Notes: generated by a model not told the origin, from the sequence alone. Counted from the first letter of the stretch, positions 35,846-45,796 are shown. The stretch: DNA of 64,000 nt from Legionella sp. PC1000 (GCF_014109805.1 NZ_CP059400.1:2326001-2390000); one strand, 5' to 3'. Translations and numbers: made by a program.

Positions 35846-38269
35846 ATGCCTTTATATTTTCACAAAAAAAGAAGTTATTCTGTAGCCGATGCAGAAAATT
35901 ATCTTAATGACAAGAGTAACTTCAATTATTTATATTCCCTTACAAGTATCTTTGATGATTTAAGGGCCGACTTTCAGTTATTCAGTAAATCTATGAAAGC
36001 CTATTACTCTCTCACTAGGCTTTACGGCACTGAATATAATCAAGAACTCTATCTTTCTAATTTATATAAAATTTTTTATGAGGCTAGAGGGGCTTTAGAG
36101 ATATTACAAAAAAAAATCATGGATCGTTATGGTGAGATTAATGATGCCTTTTCTGAATTCGAAAAAGACGTGCAGACTAAATCTAATTTGGGAAAATATC
36201 GCAACTTTCCTACTTTACTTTTGGGCAGAAATGCGTATGAGGACACATTGGATAGATTAGGATATTTAAATGAATGCTGCATAGGTACGATGAAGCACCT
36301 CATTGAAACAGCTGAAATTTTTTTACCAAAATTTGCAAAAAAGATTGATGAAGATGCTAATTACATAACTGCCAGAGAGTTTAATTGCCCATTTTTACCA
36401 CTTAGCCAGACATTTGATCCTTTGATTGGCAGAAGTAATATTGATTGGGATTACTGGGAAGGGACTTGCGGTGGTTATATCGATTTTTGGCAAGAGCAAA
36501 TCGCTAGCTTTGGCGCACTTCAGTATATGCCTGTAACTACTAGCGATGTTTATAATGCTCAAGGTCAAGCAAAAACTCGATCGGATGTAAACAAAATTGC
36601 TTACAAGAATGAAAACATAACAATGGCCGAAGTAGTAGAAAAAATATTAAATAGTATAGAGGAGGATCAAACTTATGCTCTTTCATTTTTGGCAAATGTC
36701 GGTGGTCATGCAACAGGGATTAGAAGAATTCCTGGGACGAACGGGATCGAGTTTTTCGAACCCAATTATGGAATTTTTGTTTTTCCTGAGGAAAATTTAT
36801 TTAAAAGTTGGTTTGTAAGATATACTGACCATTATGCCTCAAAAAATATTTTTATTGAGCACTTCAATTTACAAGCACGTCCAGCTGCCCTGAATCATAA
36901 ACCCGTTATTCACCCCTCTTCAACCAGTCTGTCATTTTCGAATGAGGCCTTACTAAATTACATGGAAGGGATTTTAACAACCTTTAACAATCAAGAAGCC
37001 AAATCATTTAGTGATATACCTAAAGAAAAAATTTTAGCTGAAATAGCTTCCCGATTTGCAAACGGAATTAAGTATATTAAGAATTTAAAAATATTAGAAG
37101 AATTAGAAAATTCTATTCAAGATGGGGTTGCTAGGAACGAATCAGAAAAATTATTGATAGAATTTTTAAACAAACAACCTTTTGCATTTAAAGAATCTTT
37201 TTTACAAATGATTCAAAAAACCAAAGAAGATCTCGAACTTAGAGAAGGAGATGCTGTTTCCTTTCCTAAAGCAAGAAAATCAATCCAGATTGATTTACCA
37301 ATTTTTTCTGCCATTTCCTTGGGAGATTCTGAAGAATTCAATGCATATTTAGCCGATAAAAAGGATGTCAATGTTTTTAATTATGAAAAAGATACGCTGC
37401 TCATACATGCAATAAAACATAAACAATATGAGATGTGTAAAAAATTACTCGTTCAAAATGCAGATGTCACAGAAGCAGATGGAAAAGGTTTTACTCCGCT
37501 ACATCTGGTCATTCAAAACGGCTACTTTGATTTAGCAAAAGAGATAATTGCTAGAGGCGCAAAAATTAATGCAGCAACCCATAATAAAGAAACACCGCTT
37601 CACTTTGCAGTTTCTAACAACGCGTTGGATATTGTCAATTTATTGCTGACTAAAAATGCCAGTGTCAATTATCGACTTGTAGATACTGGAGAAACACCTT
37701 TACATATCGCTTTTAGACGGGGGGCACATGAAATCCTACAGGCATTAATTAAACCAAAAAATGTCAATTTAGGTATAAAAGACAATCAAGGTGAGTCTGT
37801 ATTGAGCCTTGCTGTTAAGAAGCGTGATCTTCATACCCTGCAGTTATTACTCAACAATAAGTCTACCCAAGAGAAAGAGAGATTGTTAAATGAAGAATAC
37901 GACTCTCATAACTTGCTCCACTTTGCAATCGATAATAAAGATGTGGATATGATCATTTATCTCCTTGAAAATGGCGCAAAAACTGCTAAAGCTATAGAAA
38001 ACCGCTATCTATTTACAGATAATCCTAACTTGGAAAGTTCCCTAATCAAAGCGGCACAGTATGTTGAAAAGCGCTCTTCATATGAAACTAGGCATTCCTT
38101 TTTTGGTAAGCCTATTCAATTTGGTTTCACAAAGGAAGATAAAATCTTAGGTGCTAAGCACATTATTTCAAGCATTCTAAATAATGATACACTACAGTAT
38201 GATCCTGTTTTTAGAGAAGGTGACTTAAAGGAAATCTACGATGGTTATCAAAGAATAAAACCGCGGTAG
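35846..38269 (+). CDS. C58/YopT-like cysteine protease domain fused to ankyrin repeats (effector candidate)
   Basis: 807 residues. A helical N-terminus (1-190) precedes a papain-like region with WEGTCGGYIDFW (Cys208), VGGHATG (His288) and FFEPNYGIFVF (Glu305/Asn307 at the usual Asp position). The Cys/His/FxPNxG order and spacing match peptidase family C58 (YopT, AvrPphB). Residues about 495-735 contain six or seven ankyrin repeats (GFTPLHLVIQNGYFDLAKE, KETPLHFAVSNNALDIV, GETPLHIAFRRGAHEI). The acid residue being Glu is unusual. C58-ankyrin fusions would be translocated enzymes that recognise a host protein by the repeats. No signal peptide is present. Confidence 0.8.
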   Translation: MPLYFHKKRSYSVADAENYLNDKSNFNYLYSLTSIFDDLRADFQLFSKSMKAYYSLTRLYGTEYNQELYLSNLYKIFYEARGALEILQKKIMDRYGEINDAFSEFEKDVQTKSNLGKYRNFPTLLLGRNAYEDTLDRLGYLNECCIGTMKHLIETAEIFLPKFAKKIDEDANYITAREFNCPFLPLSQTFDPLIGRSNIDWDYWEGTCGGYIDFWQEQIASFGALQYMPVTTSDVYNAQGQAKTRSDVNKIAYKNENITMAEVVEKILNSIEEDQTYALSFLANVGGHATGIRRIPGTNGIEFFEPNYGIFVFPEENLFKSWFVRYTDHYASKNIFIEHFNLQARPAALNHKPVIHPSSTSLSFSNEALLNYMEGILTTFNNQEAKSFSDIPKEKILAEIASRFANGIKYIKNLKILEELENSIQDGVARNESEKLLIEFLNKQPFAFKESFLQMIQKTKEDLELREGDAVSFPKARKSIQIDLPIFSAISLGDSEEFNAYLADKKDVNVFNYEKDTLLIHAIKHKQYEMCKKLLVQNADVTEADGKGFTPLHLVIQNGYFDLAKEIIARGAKINAATHNKETPLHFAVSNNALDIVNLLLTKNASVNYRLVDTGETPLHIAFRRGAHEILQALIKPKNVNLGIKDNQGESVLSLAVKKRDLHTLQLLLNNKSTQEKERLLNEEYDSHNLLHFAIDNKDVDMIIYLLENGAKTAKAIENRYLFTDNPNLESSLIKAAQYVEKRSSYETRHSFFGKPIQFGFTKEDKILGAKHIISSILNNDTLQYDPVFREGDLKEIYDGYQRIKPR

Positions 38270-38315
38270 ATGCGTTACAATGATGAAACGTGCTGTTCTT
38301 GAAAAGTCCTAAAGT

Positions 38316-38411
38316 TTAGAGACTTCCTCGTTCTTTCTCTGGGGGTAGATAGGGTTCAATGAGTAGCCCCTGATTGTCAGTTAAATCACTGCGATAAGAT
38401 TTTCGTTCCAT
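38316..38411 (-). pseudogene. IS5-type transposase N-terminal remnant
   Basis: Only 31 codons remain, starting MERKSYRSDLTDNQ and continuing LIEPYLPPEKERG, which is the N-terminal signature of IS5/IS1031-type transposases. A stop follows. It lies in the 337-bp gap (38270-38606) that otherwise shows only a hairpin AAGCGAG/CTCGCTT near 38522-38543. It marks past insertion activity in the island. Confidence 0.6.
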
Positions 38412-38606
38412 TTCTACTATTATTGGGAGTCCATTATCTCAGTATAGGGCTCTGAAGTAGAATGATATTTTTCGGATAGACTCCAAGAGTAAAGTAGCCA
38501 GCAATCCAATATCATAAAATAAGCGAGCCATATCACTCGCTTAGAGCTCTATGTATTTAATTGTTACAACATGCCAGCCCTGGTTTTGTTTCTGCTCAAA
38601 CTTCTT

Positions 38607-40226
38607 TCATTTGGTTGCTTTTGTTGTAGATAAGAGGGTAGCATCTATTTTTTCCCAATCGCGCTCTGCTATACTCTTTTTTGCTAACTCACATAGTTCT
38701 GAGAAGAGATCACATGGTACTGCTTTCTGGATGCTACTTAACAAAAATAGGGTCTCATGAGGATTTATTGCAGAAAATATTCCCTCCAGAGAAGTTTTGG
38801 TTTCTTCTAGTGATTGAGATTTTTTAAATTGTTCCAGAACAGTAAGTAGTTCGAATTGGTCATAATTTTTGTGAAGAGTGTTCATCACATCAATTTCTTC
38901 AAAATACAAATGTTGTAAATAGTTACTAGCAAACTGACAAAATTCCAAATAAAAATTATTGCTGTATTCAAGACAAATTGTTTTATTATTGGAATCTAGT
39001 AATTGATTCAATAGTTTCTCTAAATCAATCAATTTCTTTTCTAGCTCCTCATGCTCGTTATGAAGTAAATTAAATTTCACGAGACTTATTTTCTCTAAAA
39101 GAGGATGGATAAAGGTATCTTCATGTTTTGAATGATCCCTCAATAAAGAAAGTAATCTTTTGAATTGTTGTAAAAACATCTGTGAATCGGTTTTATCATA
39201 AAAATCAATACTTCCAGCTAAAATACACATCAAGAAAATTTCTTTCCTGATTGCCTTATGAATATTGGTATATAAGCTAAATTTTGGAATTGCCTTGTCT
39301 AGGGAATAATTATTAATGAGCCATTCAGCAATTCCTTTTCCAATTTCATCAGGATAATCTTCAGCATGATTATATATCCCTTTACCTAAGTAGTATAAGC
39401 TCACTGAAGGAGCAATTTTGCCGAGCTCTTTGACTTGATCGGTCGTAAAAAATGCAGCAGGTTTTGTATAAAAGAATAACTGAGGGATTTGAGTTTGTTT
39501 TTGCCATATAAAATTATCATCTACGAGTTCAACGACTTCTTTTGGACTGCCGGCTATTGGTAACTCTTGAGGTGCCTTCCAAGCGGCCTTTCGTCTTGCT
39601 ATTGATTTAAAAGGTTTTATGTAATTTTCTTTTTCTTCAGGTAAAAGTTTTCGTACCGAAGCATTTACAAATATTTTTTCAAGGAATATATTTTGGTTAA
39701 CAATAAGATCCCATCCTTCTTTTGAACGAAATTTCTTAAACATTTCTTGGGCTTGCGGGTTATCTGGATTAAATTCCTCCCAAGAATCCCAGGACCCTAA
39801 CATAGGTTCTAAATAACTCAATCCTCTTACATTTTTTTCATTATTTTTTGCATAAGCGATCCCCAGTGTTATTCCCCAGCTGTGCCCTACAATTAAAATA
39901 TCCTCTAAATCTAATATTTCAATAAATTTTGTTAGATAATCCAGATGATCTCGAACATTAAACTCAATCTCTGGGGACTCGGATTGCCCATGACCAATGA
40001 GGTCGAGTGCAATGCATCGTCCATAAGGTATCAAATGAGGAATAATATTACGCCAAAGATAAGAAGAGGAAGGCATACCGTGGATAAATAGAATCGGCTT
40101 CCCTTTCCCTTGTTCTATATAATGTATTCGAGCCCCATTTACCTCAACAAAATTTGAGTGAAGATAGTCCGTTTTTAGTGGAGCATTATCCCCTTTGGAA
40201 ATGTTTCCGGTGTTTTTAATCATCAT
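38607..40226 (-). CDS. Alpha/beta-hydrolase fused to a hemerythrin-like domain
   Basis: 539 residues. Residues 30-305 form an alpha/beta-hydrolase closest in pattern to haloalkane dehalogenases (FIHGMPSSSYLWRNIIPHL, LDLIGHGQSESP). The nucleophile is Ser116 in GHSWG instead of Asp, so an esterase is more likely. His287 in YNHAED is the probable catalytic His. Residues about 318-450 have hemerythrin spacing: His323, His365, His368-Glu369, His389, His392, His439 and Glu443. Such a domain binds a diiron or other metal centre and could sense oxygen or NO. A GAGGT ribosome site supports the start. The AraC gene lies immediately upstream on the same strand. Confidence 0.8.
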   Translation of the reverse strand: MMIKNTGNISKGDNAPLKTDYLHSNFVEVNGARIHYIEQGKGKPILFIHGMPSSSYLWRNIIPHLIPYGRCIALDLIGHGQSESPEIEFNVRDHLDYLTKFIEILDLEDILIVGHSWGITLGIAYAKNNEKNVRGLSYLEPMLGSWDSWEEFNPDNPQAQEMFKKFRSKEGWDLIVNQNIFLEKIFVNASVRKLLPEEKENYIKPFKSIARRKAAWKAPQELPIAGSPKEVVELVDDNFIWQKQTQIPQLFFYTKPAAFFTTDQVKELGKIAPSVSLYYLGKGIYNHAEDYPDEIGKGIAEWLINNYSLDKAIPKFSLYTNIHKAIRKEIFLMCILAGSIDFYDKTDSQMFLQQFKRLLSLLRDHSKHEDTFIHPLLEKISLVKFNLLHNEHEELEKKLIDLEKLLNQLLDSNNKTICLEYSNNFYLEFCQFASNYLQHLYFEEIDVMNTLHKNYDQFELLTVLEQFKKSQSLEETKTSLEGIFSAINPHETLFLLSSIQKAVPCDLFSELCELAKKSIAERDWEKIDATLLSTTKATK

Positions 40227-40329
40227 GGTTACCTCAATTGTTTTTTAAATCCAGATTGCTCTCTGTAACCATTTAATTATAAGTAGACTGTGTGGGATTT
40301 TATTGTAAAAACGCGACAGTTTGGGATTC

Positions 40330-41109
40330 CTAAATTTGCTTGAGAAAATTTTTTGGGGAAATTCCCGTCAGGTGCTGGAATTCTTTTATGAAATGAGATT
40401 GATCATAGTAATTTAATTCTTGTGAAAAAACGTCCCAAGATTTTCCTTGTCTTATTTCTTGTAATGCTTTTTGAAAACGAGTAGTCATCATAAATTTTTT
40501 AGGACTTATACCTATAAGGGATTGAAAATGTCGTTCAAGACTACGTCGACTAAATCCATAATTCTGCGCCATTTTCAAAATGGTGTCTTGGGATGGGTTT
40601 AAAATTATATTTTTTGCGATATGTATAATACGCTGTTGAGGTGAATAATTATGATTATTCTTTTGAAGCAACTCGATAAGAAAGTTTTGAACAAGCCGGA
40701 TAATGATGTTCGGATCTTGAATGGATTGAATTTTTTCCTCAATAATTTTTAGTATTGATTCATTTATAATGTCAGATAAACCTAAGGACTGATCAGTAAA
40801 AGCCTGTGCTGATTCTCTAAACAAACCAGCTATTGCCCATGGATAGAAAATAATTAGCAAGGACTTAGTATTAGAACTATTTTCTTGAAACGTTCTATAG
40901 TTCGTTAATAACCCAGTAATCCCCCAATTTTTTAGTTTAATCCTTTTCGTTTCCTTTGTTATAAGAGAAATACCGCCTTGATATTGAAACCCCATAACTA
41001 CAAAGGGACCAGGATATACTTTGTAGGGATCGGCTTGCTCCTGAGCTTCAACTAGTTGTATATTTTTTATGTACGGCATCAACACCGGATGGATGTATTG
41101 GTCAATCAT
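40330..41109 (-). CDS. AraC-family transcriptional regulator
   Basis: 259 residues with an N-terminal ligand-binding-like half (about 1-150) and a C-terminal pair of helix-turn-helices, DTILKMAQNYGFSRRSLERHF and YYDQSHFIKEFQHLTGISP, the second matching the AraC signature. It is transcribed toward the hydrolase-hemerythrin gene with a 103-bp gap, so it probably controls that gene. The ligand is unknown. Confidence 0.88.
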   Translation of the reverse strand: MIDQYIHPVLMPYIKNIQLVEAQEQADPYKVYPGPFVVMGFQYQGGISLITKETKRIKLKNWGITGLLTNYRTFQENSSNTKSLLIIFYPWAIAGLFRESAQAFTDQSLGLSDIINESILKIIEEKIQSIQDPNIIIRLVQNFLIELLQKNNHNYSPQQRIIHIAKNIILNPSQDTILKMAQNYGFSRRSLERHFQSLIGISPKKFMMTTRFQKALQEIRQGKSWDVFSQELNYYDQSHFIKEFQHLTGISPKNFLKQI

Positions 41110-41327
41110 CGAAAATCACTTTATTGAAGTAACTACCCATTTCTGCTAATTGAAGAAATTAGATTCTATTTTTGGTAACCTTACTTCATTTAGTTTTAAT
41201 TTAAACAAAATCCTTCTTCAGGTTTACATTATAATTTTAGCATATTCCTCGATCAGGAAGAATCCCGATGGTGAATGCCATTGCAAGACGCTAATATTAT
41301 TATATTTTTGGAACATAGTATAAATAT

Positions 41328-43088
41328 ATGAAAAAAAAAATTGAACGTTGGTTAAATATCAGAACTTACTCATCTATTTCCACTACAGCACAATTAATAG
41401 CCCCTTCACTTTATCCCCCTGAAGAAAGAATAACTAATTTTATCAATGAGACAATTAATGCTCCAAACTTCAATACATTACTTTATCAAATTGCACAATC
41501 AGACAACTCTGATTGCCAGGAGATATTAGATGCTCTAGGCAGGGTTGAGGTGATGCTTCTAAATAACAAGTTTCAAAAGATAATTGATGCTCAAATTATA
41601 AATAAGTTATTTTTCCATTTATCTCAATCGGAAAATCCACAGGGACTTGCTGTATCAAAAGTTATATATGTCATGGGCTTAATAGCCCATGCTGGATGTC
41701 TCAATGGAATAATTGATGCTCAATGGATTAATAAATTGCTGTTTCGATTAACACGGTGCAACGTGATTACAAATCAGATGATATCTAATATTTCTTATGG
41801 ACTTGGGTTAATCGGCCAAAGTGATTGCCTGAGCGAAGCAATTGAGACCGAATTGATAATTCAATTACTTCATAAGTTTTCTCAAGACAGCATTCAGAAC
41901 GTTCCAGCACCCTCCATCGCTCTATACACACTTCATGGTCTTGGATTGTTAATGCAACATGAGCGCTTAACTCAAAAAATTACTAGAACAAATGTAGAGC
42001 ACCTACTAAAAATAATCCCATTAAACCGGTCAAAGGCTGTAATGCATTTTGCTATATGTTGTAGTTATCTAGGAATCCCTCTGACAGAGGTGATTGAAAT
42101 GAAGTTAAATAAGATGCGACCCGAGTCTCAGGAGATTCAAAATCTGCTAGTCTCAAAGTTAAAAAATAAATTTCAAATCAACTATATTGAAGCAGAATAT
42201 AGATTAGGTCCATTCTTTGTAGATCTCTATCTCAAAATACGAACTGAAAAAGGTGTACAGGAAATTATTGTTGAAATTGATGGAAAGCAGCATTACATGG
42301 AAAACGGCAATCTGCGTGGCAAAGATAAAACACGAGACCTCTGGCTTAAAAATTTAGGCCTTAATATTTATAGATTTAATCGTGGCAATATGAAAGATAA
42401 TGATCTAATACATATTATAATTCAGACTATAGAGAAGAAATACTTAACCCTCACTCAATTTGACAATCCTGAAGGTCAAAATAAATTCATTGACTCCATA
42501 GAGCCTAGGTTGAAACAACAATTTACCAGGGGGATAATGAATGATGAATGCATAAATAACTTGCTTTCCCCAATAGCTAAATCAGAAAATAATCAAGCTC
42601 TTCAAATATCCTTGGCTTTGTATGAAGCGGGACAAATGTCGAAAAGTGGTCACTTCAATGGACCAATAGATGCTCAATTAATAAATAAATTGCTCTTCAA
42701 ATTAACTCAATCAGAAAACCTCCAAGGACTCGAAATCTCCAAGTCCATCCAAGGGGTTGCCTTAATGGCACAAAGCGGTTTTATAAGGGGAGTAATTGAT
42801 GCTCTATGGATAAATAATCTGCTTCTCAACTTAACTCAATTAAAAGATCTCCTCAAACAAGAACTATCTGCTACCAAGTATGGACTTGAGCTTATAGAAC
42901 AAAGCAGTTGTATTAGTGGAATAATTGAAATCCAGCTGTTAAATACGTTTAGTTGCCCAGAATATAATGAAAAGATATACTTGGAGACTCCTTCTCAATA
43001 TCAACCCAAATTATTTAAAAATGACCAGAAGAGTCAGAACCATCATAACCCTAATGTGAATACAAACATAAATTGGCCTCGAATTTAA
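41328..43088 (+). CDS. 43-residue-repeat protein with a RAP-like domain (effector candidate)
   Basis: 586 residues. Helical repeats of 43 residues start at DAQ: 88-130 (DAQIINKLFFHLSQSENPQG), 131-173 (DAQWINKLLFRLTRC), a diverged one at 174-219, then after the central domain 448-490 and 491-533. Residues about 285-352 form a RAP/PD-(D/E)XK-like fold: FVDLYL (Asp299), VEIDGKQHY (Glu316, Asp318), GKDKTRDLWL and LGLNIYRFNR. In eukaryotic organelles OPR and HPR proteins pair about 37-38-residue repeats with a RAP domain and bind RNA. Here the period is longer and the RAP domain is internal. No signal or membrane segment. RNA or nucleic-acid action is inferred. Confidence 0.72.
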   Translation: MKKKIERWLNIRTYSSISTTAQLIAPSLYPPEERITNFINETINAPNFNTLLYQIAQSDNSDCQEILDALGRVEVMLLNNKFQKIIDAQIINKLFFHLSQSENPQGLAVSKVIYVMGLIAHAGCLNGIIDAQWINKLLFRLTRCNVITNQMISNISYGLGLIGQSDCLSEAIETELIIQLLHKFSQDSIQNVPAPSIALYTLHGLGLLMQHERLTQKITRTNVEHLLKIIPLNRSKAVMHFAICCSYLGIPLTEVIEMKLNKMRPESQEIQNLLVSKLKNKFQINYIEAEYRLGPFFVDLYLKIRTEKGVQEIIVEIDGKQHYMENGNLRGKDKTRDLWLKNLGLNIYRFNRGNMKDNDLIHIIIQTIEKKYLTLTQFDNPEGQNKFIDSIEPRLKQQFTRGIMNDECINNLLSPIAKSENNQALQISLALYEAGQMSKSGHFNGPIDAQLINKLLFKLTQSENLQGLEISKSIQGVALMAQSGFIRGVIDALWINNLLLNLTQLKDLLKQELSATKYGLELIEQSSCISGIIEIQLLNTFSCPEYNEKIYLETPSQYQPKLFKNDQKSQNHHNPNVNTNINWPRI

Positions 43089-44337
43089 TGAATTGTTCTT
43101 AATACGAGAGTGGCTTATTTAACCCTAATGAGACTACTGGCTAAAAACACATTGCTACTCTAGAAGTCGTTATGCCCCTTCTCATTTTCCGCCCTTGATG
43201 ACATAGTCATTCTTTCCTTTGATTTGCGTACAAATATCATAGACTGAAGAAATACACTGTAAATCCCACTCTAGGGTCGCATAAACAAAATTAACCTTAA
43301 GTACCGGAGAAATTGAAAAATTTTCTTTAAGCAAAAAACAGTTGGAGATTTTTAATAAATGATATCCAGCGAAATCACCCAGAATATTTTAAATCTTCCG
43401 GGGATGGATGAATTATTGAAATAAGCTGGAAAATACCTTGGTAAATGATCAGTCATCGAATTAACTTCTAAATTGTACAAGTAGTTTGACAGATTATAAA
43501 CAGACTTATCCACAGAAAATGTGTATAACTACCAGGGATTAAAAAGCTATTAAAAAGCTATTAAACTTAGACACAGCAAGAGATATGCAATGTATCAAGA
43601 TAATTAATAATTATTTAGTATTTTTTAGATATCCACAGAAATGGGATGAAGAAAAGAAATGGCACGTATCTATGGTATACAAATAAAATTTAAAAAAATA
43701 GTCTTGACTCGAACTATTTTTACTTTTTATTTTGGAATGTTGGTAATTTAAATTTTGTGACTAAAAATAATCAATACTAGCTTAACCCCATTATCATCCC
43801 ATAGCTCTGCTACAAAGGTTATTTGAAGATACGTAATCGCCCTCCTTTATATTACCGCATCAGATACTTGATTGATTTGTTCTCCCCAAGCTATTTTTTT
43901 AACTCTTTAACCTTATGCTCTGGTAATCATTTAAAATTTCAATTGCTTTTTCACGTGCCTACGCCCCCGACTTCCCCAGAGTATAATTTTATGAGAAATA
44001 ATGGAGCATAAAGAAAATAATCAATCATTATCTGACTCTAATTTTCATCCTTAAAATATTAGGGGTAGATACTGCCAACACTATGCCTGCCCTAATTAAC
44101 ACTGCCCTATCCTAAAGATAATTAATGGGGTATTCGCTCGTTATTTCAATTGTACTTTAAGTGTTGCCTAAAATTTATTTATATCGTTCTAAAAAATTTT
44201 TATGGCTTATTTTAATTTTTCTTTAATACATATTTTATACACTGTACACACTAAATGATCAGATATTGTATTTTTATTTGAGCATTATTTGGAGATTCAA
44301 AAAAGGATTGCAAATTTTTGTTCAAGAGGTATTAAAG
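43089..44337. other. AT-rich gene-free stretch with DnaA-box cluster
   Basis: About 1.25 kb with no convincing gene. It holds TTATCCACA (43506-43514), TGTGTATAA (43520-43528, a box on the other strand), ATATCCACA (43629-43637) and a directly repeated 11-bp TTAAAAAGCTA at 43540-43561. A minus-strand frame near 43185-43310 has no recognisable family. The layout resembles a small replication-origin fragment but no rep gene accompanies it. The promoter region of the next gene lies at its right end. Confidence 0.4.
44222..44241 (+). promoter_or_regulatory. Weak PmrA-like tandem box upstream of the first ART-like gene
   Basis: TTTAATACA, 2 bp, TTTTATACA reads as an imperfect tandem of the Legionella PmrA half-site cTTAATatT. 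The matching position upstream of the paralogue (45777-45796) fits better. Inference only. Confidence 0.3.
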
Positions 44338-45567
44338 ATGTATGGTTTATATGAATTGGGGGTATCGCTCTTTAGCCGTCGCGCTACTCTAAATGCTGTT
44401 CGAATTACTGGCGCCGCTTATGACTCACACAATGTCGTCGCGTTGCAACGTTTCAAGCAAAAACATAATTTTAAATTTATTGAAGTAACTGATCCAACCA
44501 TATTTAGGGGAATCTCAGTTGAGCATTATCTTGGTTCTTTCGATCGCCCTGGTTTAGGAATATCAGCAATGCGGCCTAGCTTTGCCCGTTTTCTTAAATC
44601 TAAAGGATATACCTGTTTGGACGATTTGAGTCCTCTCGAGAAACAGGAAATTATCGAGGCACATGTCCACGGTTTCTCCCTATTCAAAGGAAACACAAAA
44701 GTAGCTCACTCATTTACTTATTGTCCTAGTGTAGCTCTTGGTTTTGGACTTGATGCAGCAAAAAAATCAAACTTCCCAAGCATTTCATTGATCAGCGTAG
44801 CAACAAAAGTCTGCAGTAAAACGGCATGGGATGTGGAGTATGATCAGCCTTTTGATGGTGAAGACCGTGGTACTTCGATATTTGCGTATCAATGCGAAAC
44901 TATTGTGCCTCATCTTCATTTGCCTATAAGTCATTGTATCGTTGTCAACCAAAAAGCATCCGGTATTATTCAGCTTGATGATTTAAGACAAGCGAAACGT
45001 TTTGATGTCTCAGAATCATCGATACTTGAGCTAAGCATTATTCCAAGAGAAAAAATGAAAAAATATCAACAATTAGAAGTTGATAAAGTCATTGCTTATG
45101 ATGATTTTGCTACCTACGTCTGTGAAAGTAAGGATCCAAAGCATATAAAAGACACCAAAGCAGCTGAATTATATGAGAAATATAAAAGCATCTTCAAAGA
45201 ACAAACTGCACTAGTGAATTTATCGCCGTGCGAACGAGATCTATGGGTTAATGTAGCAAGGGAAGTAGCTCCCAAAGCGTACACTTGTATTTCGGCTCAT
45301 ACAGATGGTTTTACTATTGAAGCGCCCGCAAAAAGCGGTGGGGTACTTACGATTGCTATCTCGAATATGGAAGCACTAATCTGTCTTGCTCCATTATTTG
45401 AAAAGGATCCAACATTAACCTTAGATCAGATAAAAAATGGTAAGGTTCCTTGCGCTTTGAATTACTTAACTGAGTCAGTAATTAGAAAAAATAAAGAGCT
45501 AGTTTGTCAAACTGGTTTAGAAAAATGTGTCGATGAAGTAGAAATTCAAAAACTCAATCTATGTTAA
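44338..45567 (+). CDS. ADP-ribosyltransferase-like protein, tandem copy 1 (effector candidate)
   Basis: 409 residues, unknown family, no signal peptide. Three motifs occur in the order of R-S-E mono-ADP-ribosyltransferases: Arg57 in FRGIS, Ser125 in HSFTYCPSVALGFGLD (the usual S-T-S strand followed by a helix) and Gln185-x-Glu187 in AYQCETIVPHLHLP. The Q/E-x-E strand and its proline-rich continuation resemble the catalytic turn. ATG 44338 is chosen for the AAGAGGT ribosome site; an in-frame start at 44266 is possible. The next gene is a paralogue (well over 70% identical by eye). It ends in a terminator that is also duplicated. Confidence 0.6.
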   Translation: MYGLYELGVSLFSRRATLNAVRITGAAYDSHNVVALQRFKQKHNFKFIEVTDPTIFRGISVEHYLGSFDRPGLGISAMRPSFARFLKSKGYTCLDDLSPLEKQEIIEAHVHGFSLFKGNTKVAHSFTYCPSVALGFGLDAAKKSNFPSISLISVATKVCSKTAWDVEYDQPFDGEDRGTSIFAYQCETIVPHLHLPISHCIVVNQKASGIIQLDDLRQAKRFDVSESSILELSIIPREKMKKYQQLEVDKVIAYDDFATYVCESKDPKHIKDTKAAELYEKYKSIFKEQTALVNLSPCERDLWVNVAREVAPKAYTCISAHTDGFTIEAPAKSGGVLTIAISNMEALICLAPLFEKDPTLTLDQIKNGKVPCALNYLTESVIRKNKELVCQTGLEKCVDEVEIQKLNLC

Positions 45568-45587
45568 ATAACTTAAGCTACAAGCTA

Positions 45588-45619
45588 AAAGCCTTGCGTC
45601 TGTTCAAGGCTTTATTTTT
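45588..45619 (+). terminator. Terminator after ART-like copy 1
   Basis: AAAGCCTTG / CAAGGCTTT stem with an 8-nt loop and T-rich tail. The same hairpin recurs after copy 2, showing that the duplication took the terminator with it. Confidence 0.85.
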
Positions 45620-45776
45620 GCTATCCAGCAGCTACATTCGTATAAAAAGTTACCATTACCCTAACTAGCCCAACCCCATTCTAAAAATAATCAATAGGTT
45701 ATTCGTACAAAATTTGAATCTTAAATAAACCCTAAGTGAACTAAAATTTATTTATACCTTAATAATTTAATTTTTC

Positions 45777-45796
45777 CTTAATGTTCATTTAATATA
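45777..45796 (+). promoter_or_regulatory. PmrA-like tandem box upstream of the second ART-like gene
   Basis: CTTAATGTT, CA, TTTAATATA closely fits the tandem cTTAATatT-N2-cTTAATatT pattern bound by the Legionella response regulator PmrA, which activates many Dot/Icm effector genes. It lies 91 bp before the start codon. The sequence is seen directly; the regulation is inferred. Confidence 0.45.

Noticed and set aside
38607..40226. Haloalkane dehalogenase
   Set aside because: The nucleophile motif is GHSWG with Ser, whereas dehalogenases have Asp.
43823..44011. Small reading frame in the gene-free stretch
   Set aside because: No ribosome site, no family, and base composition like the surrounding non-coding DNA.
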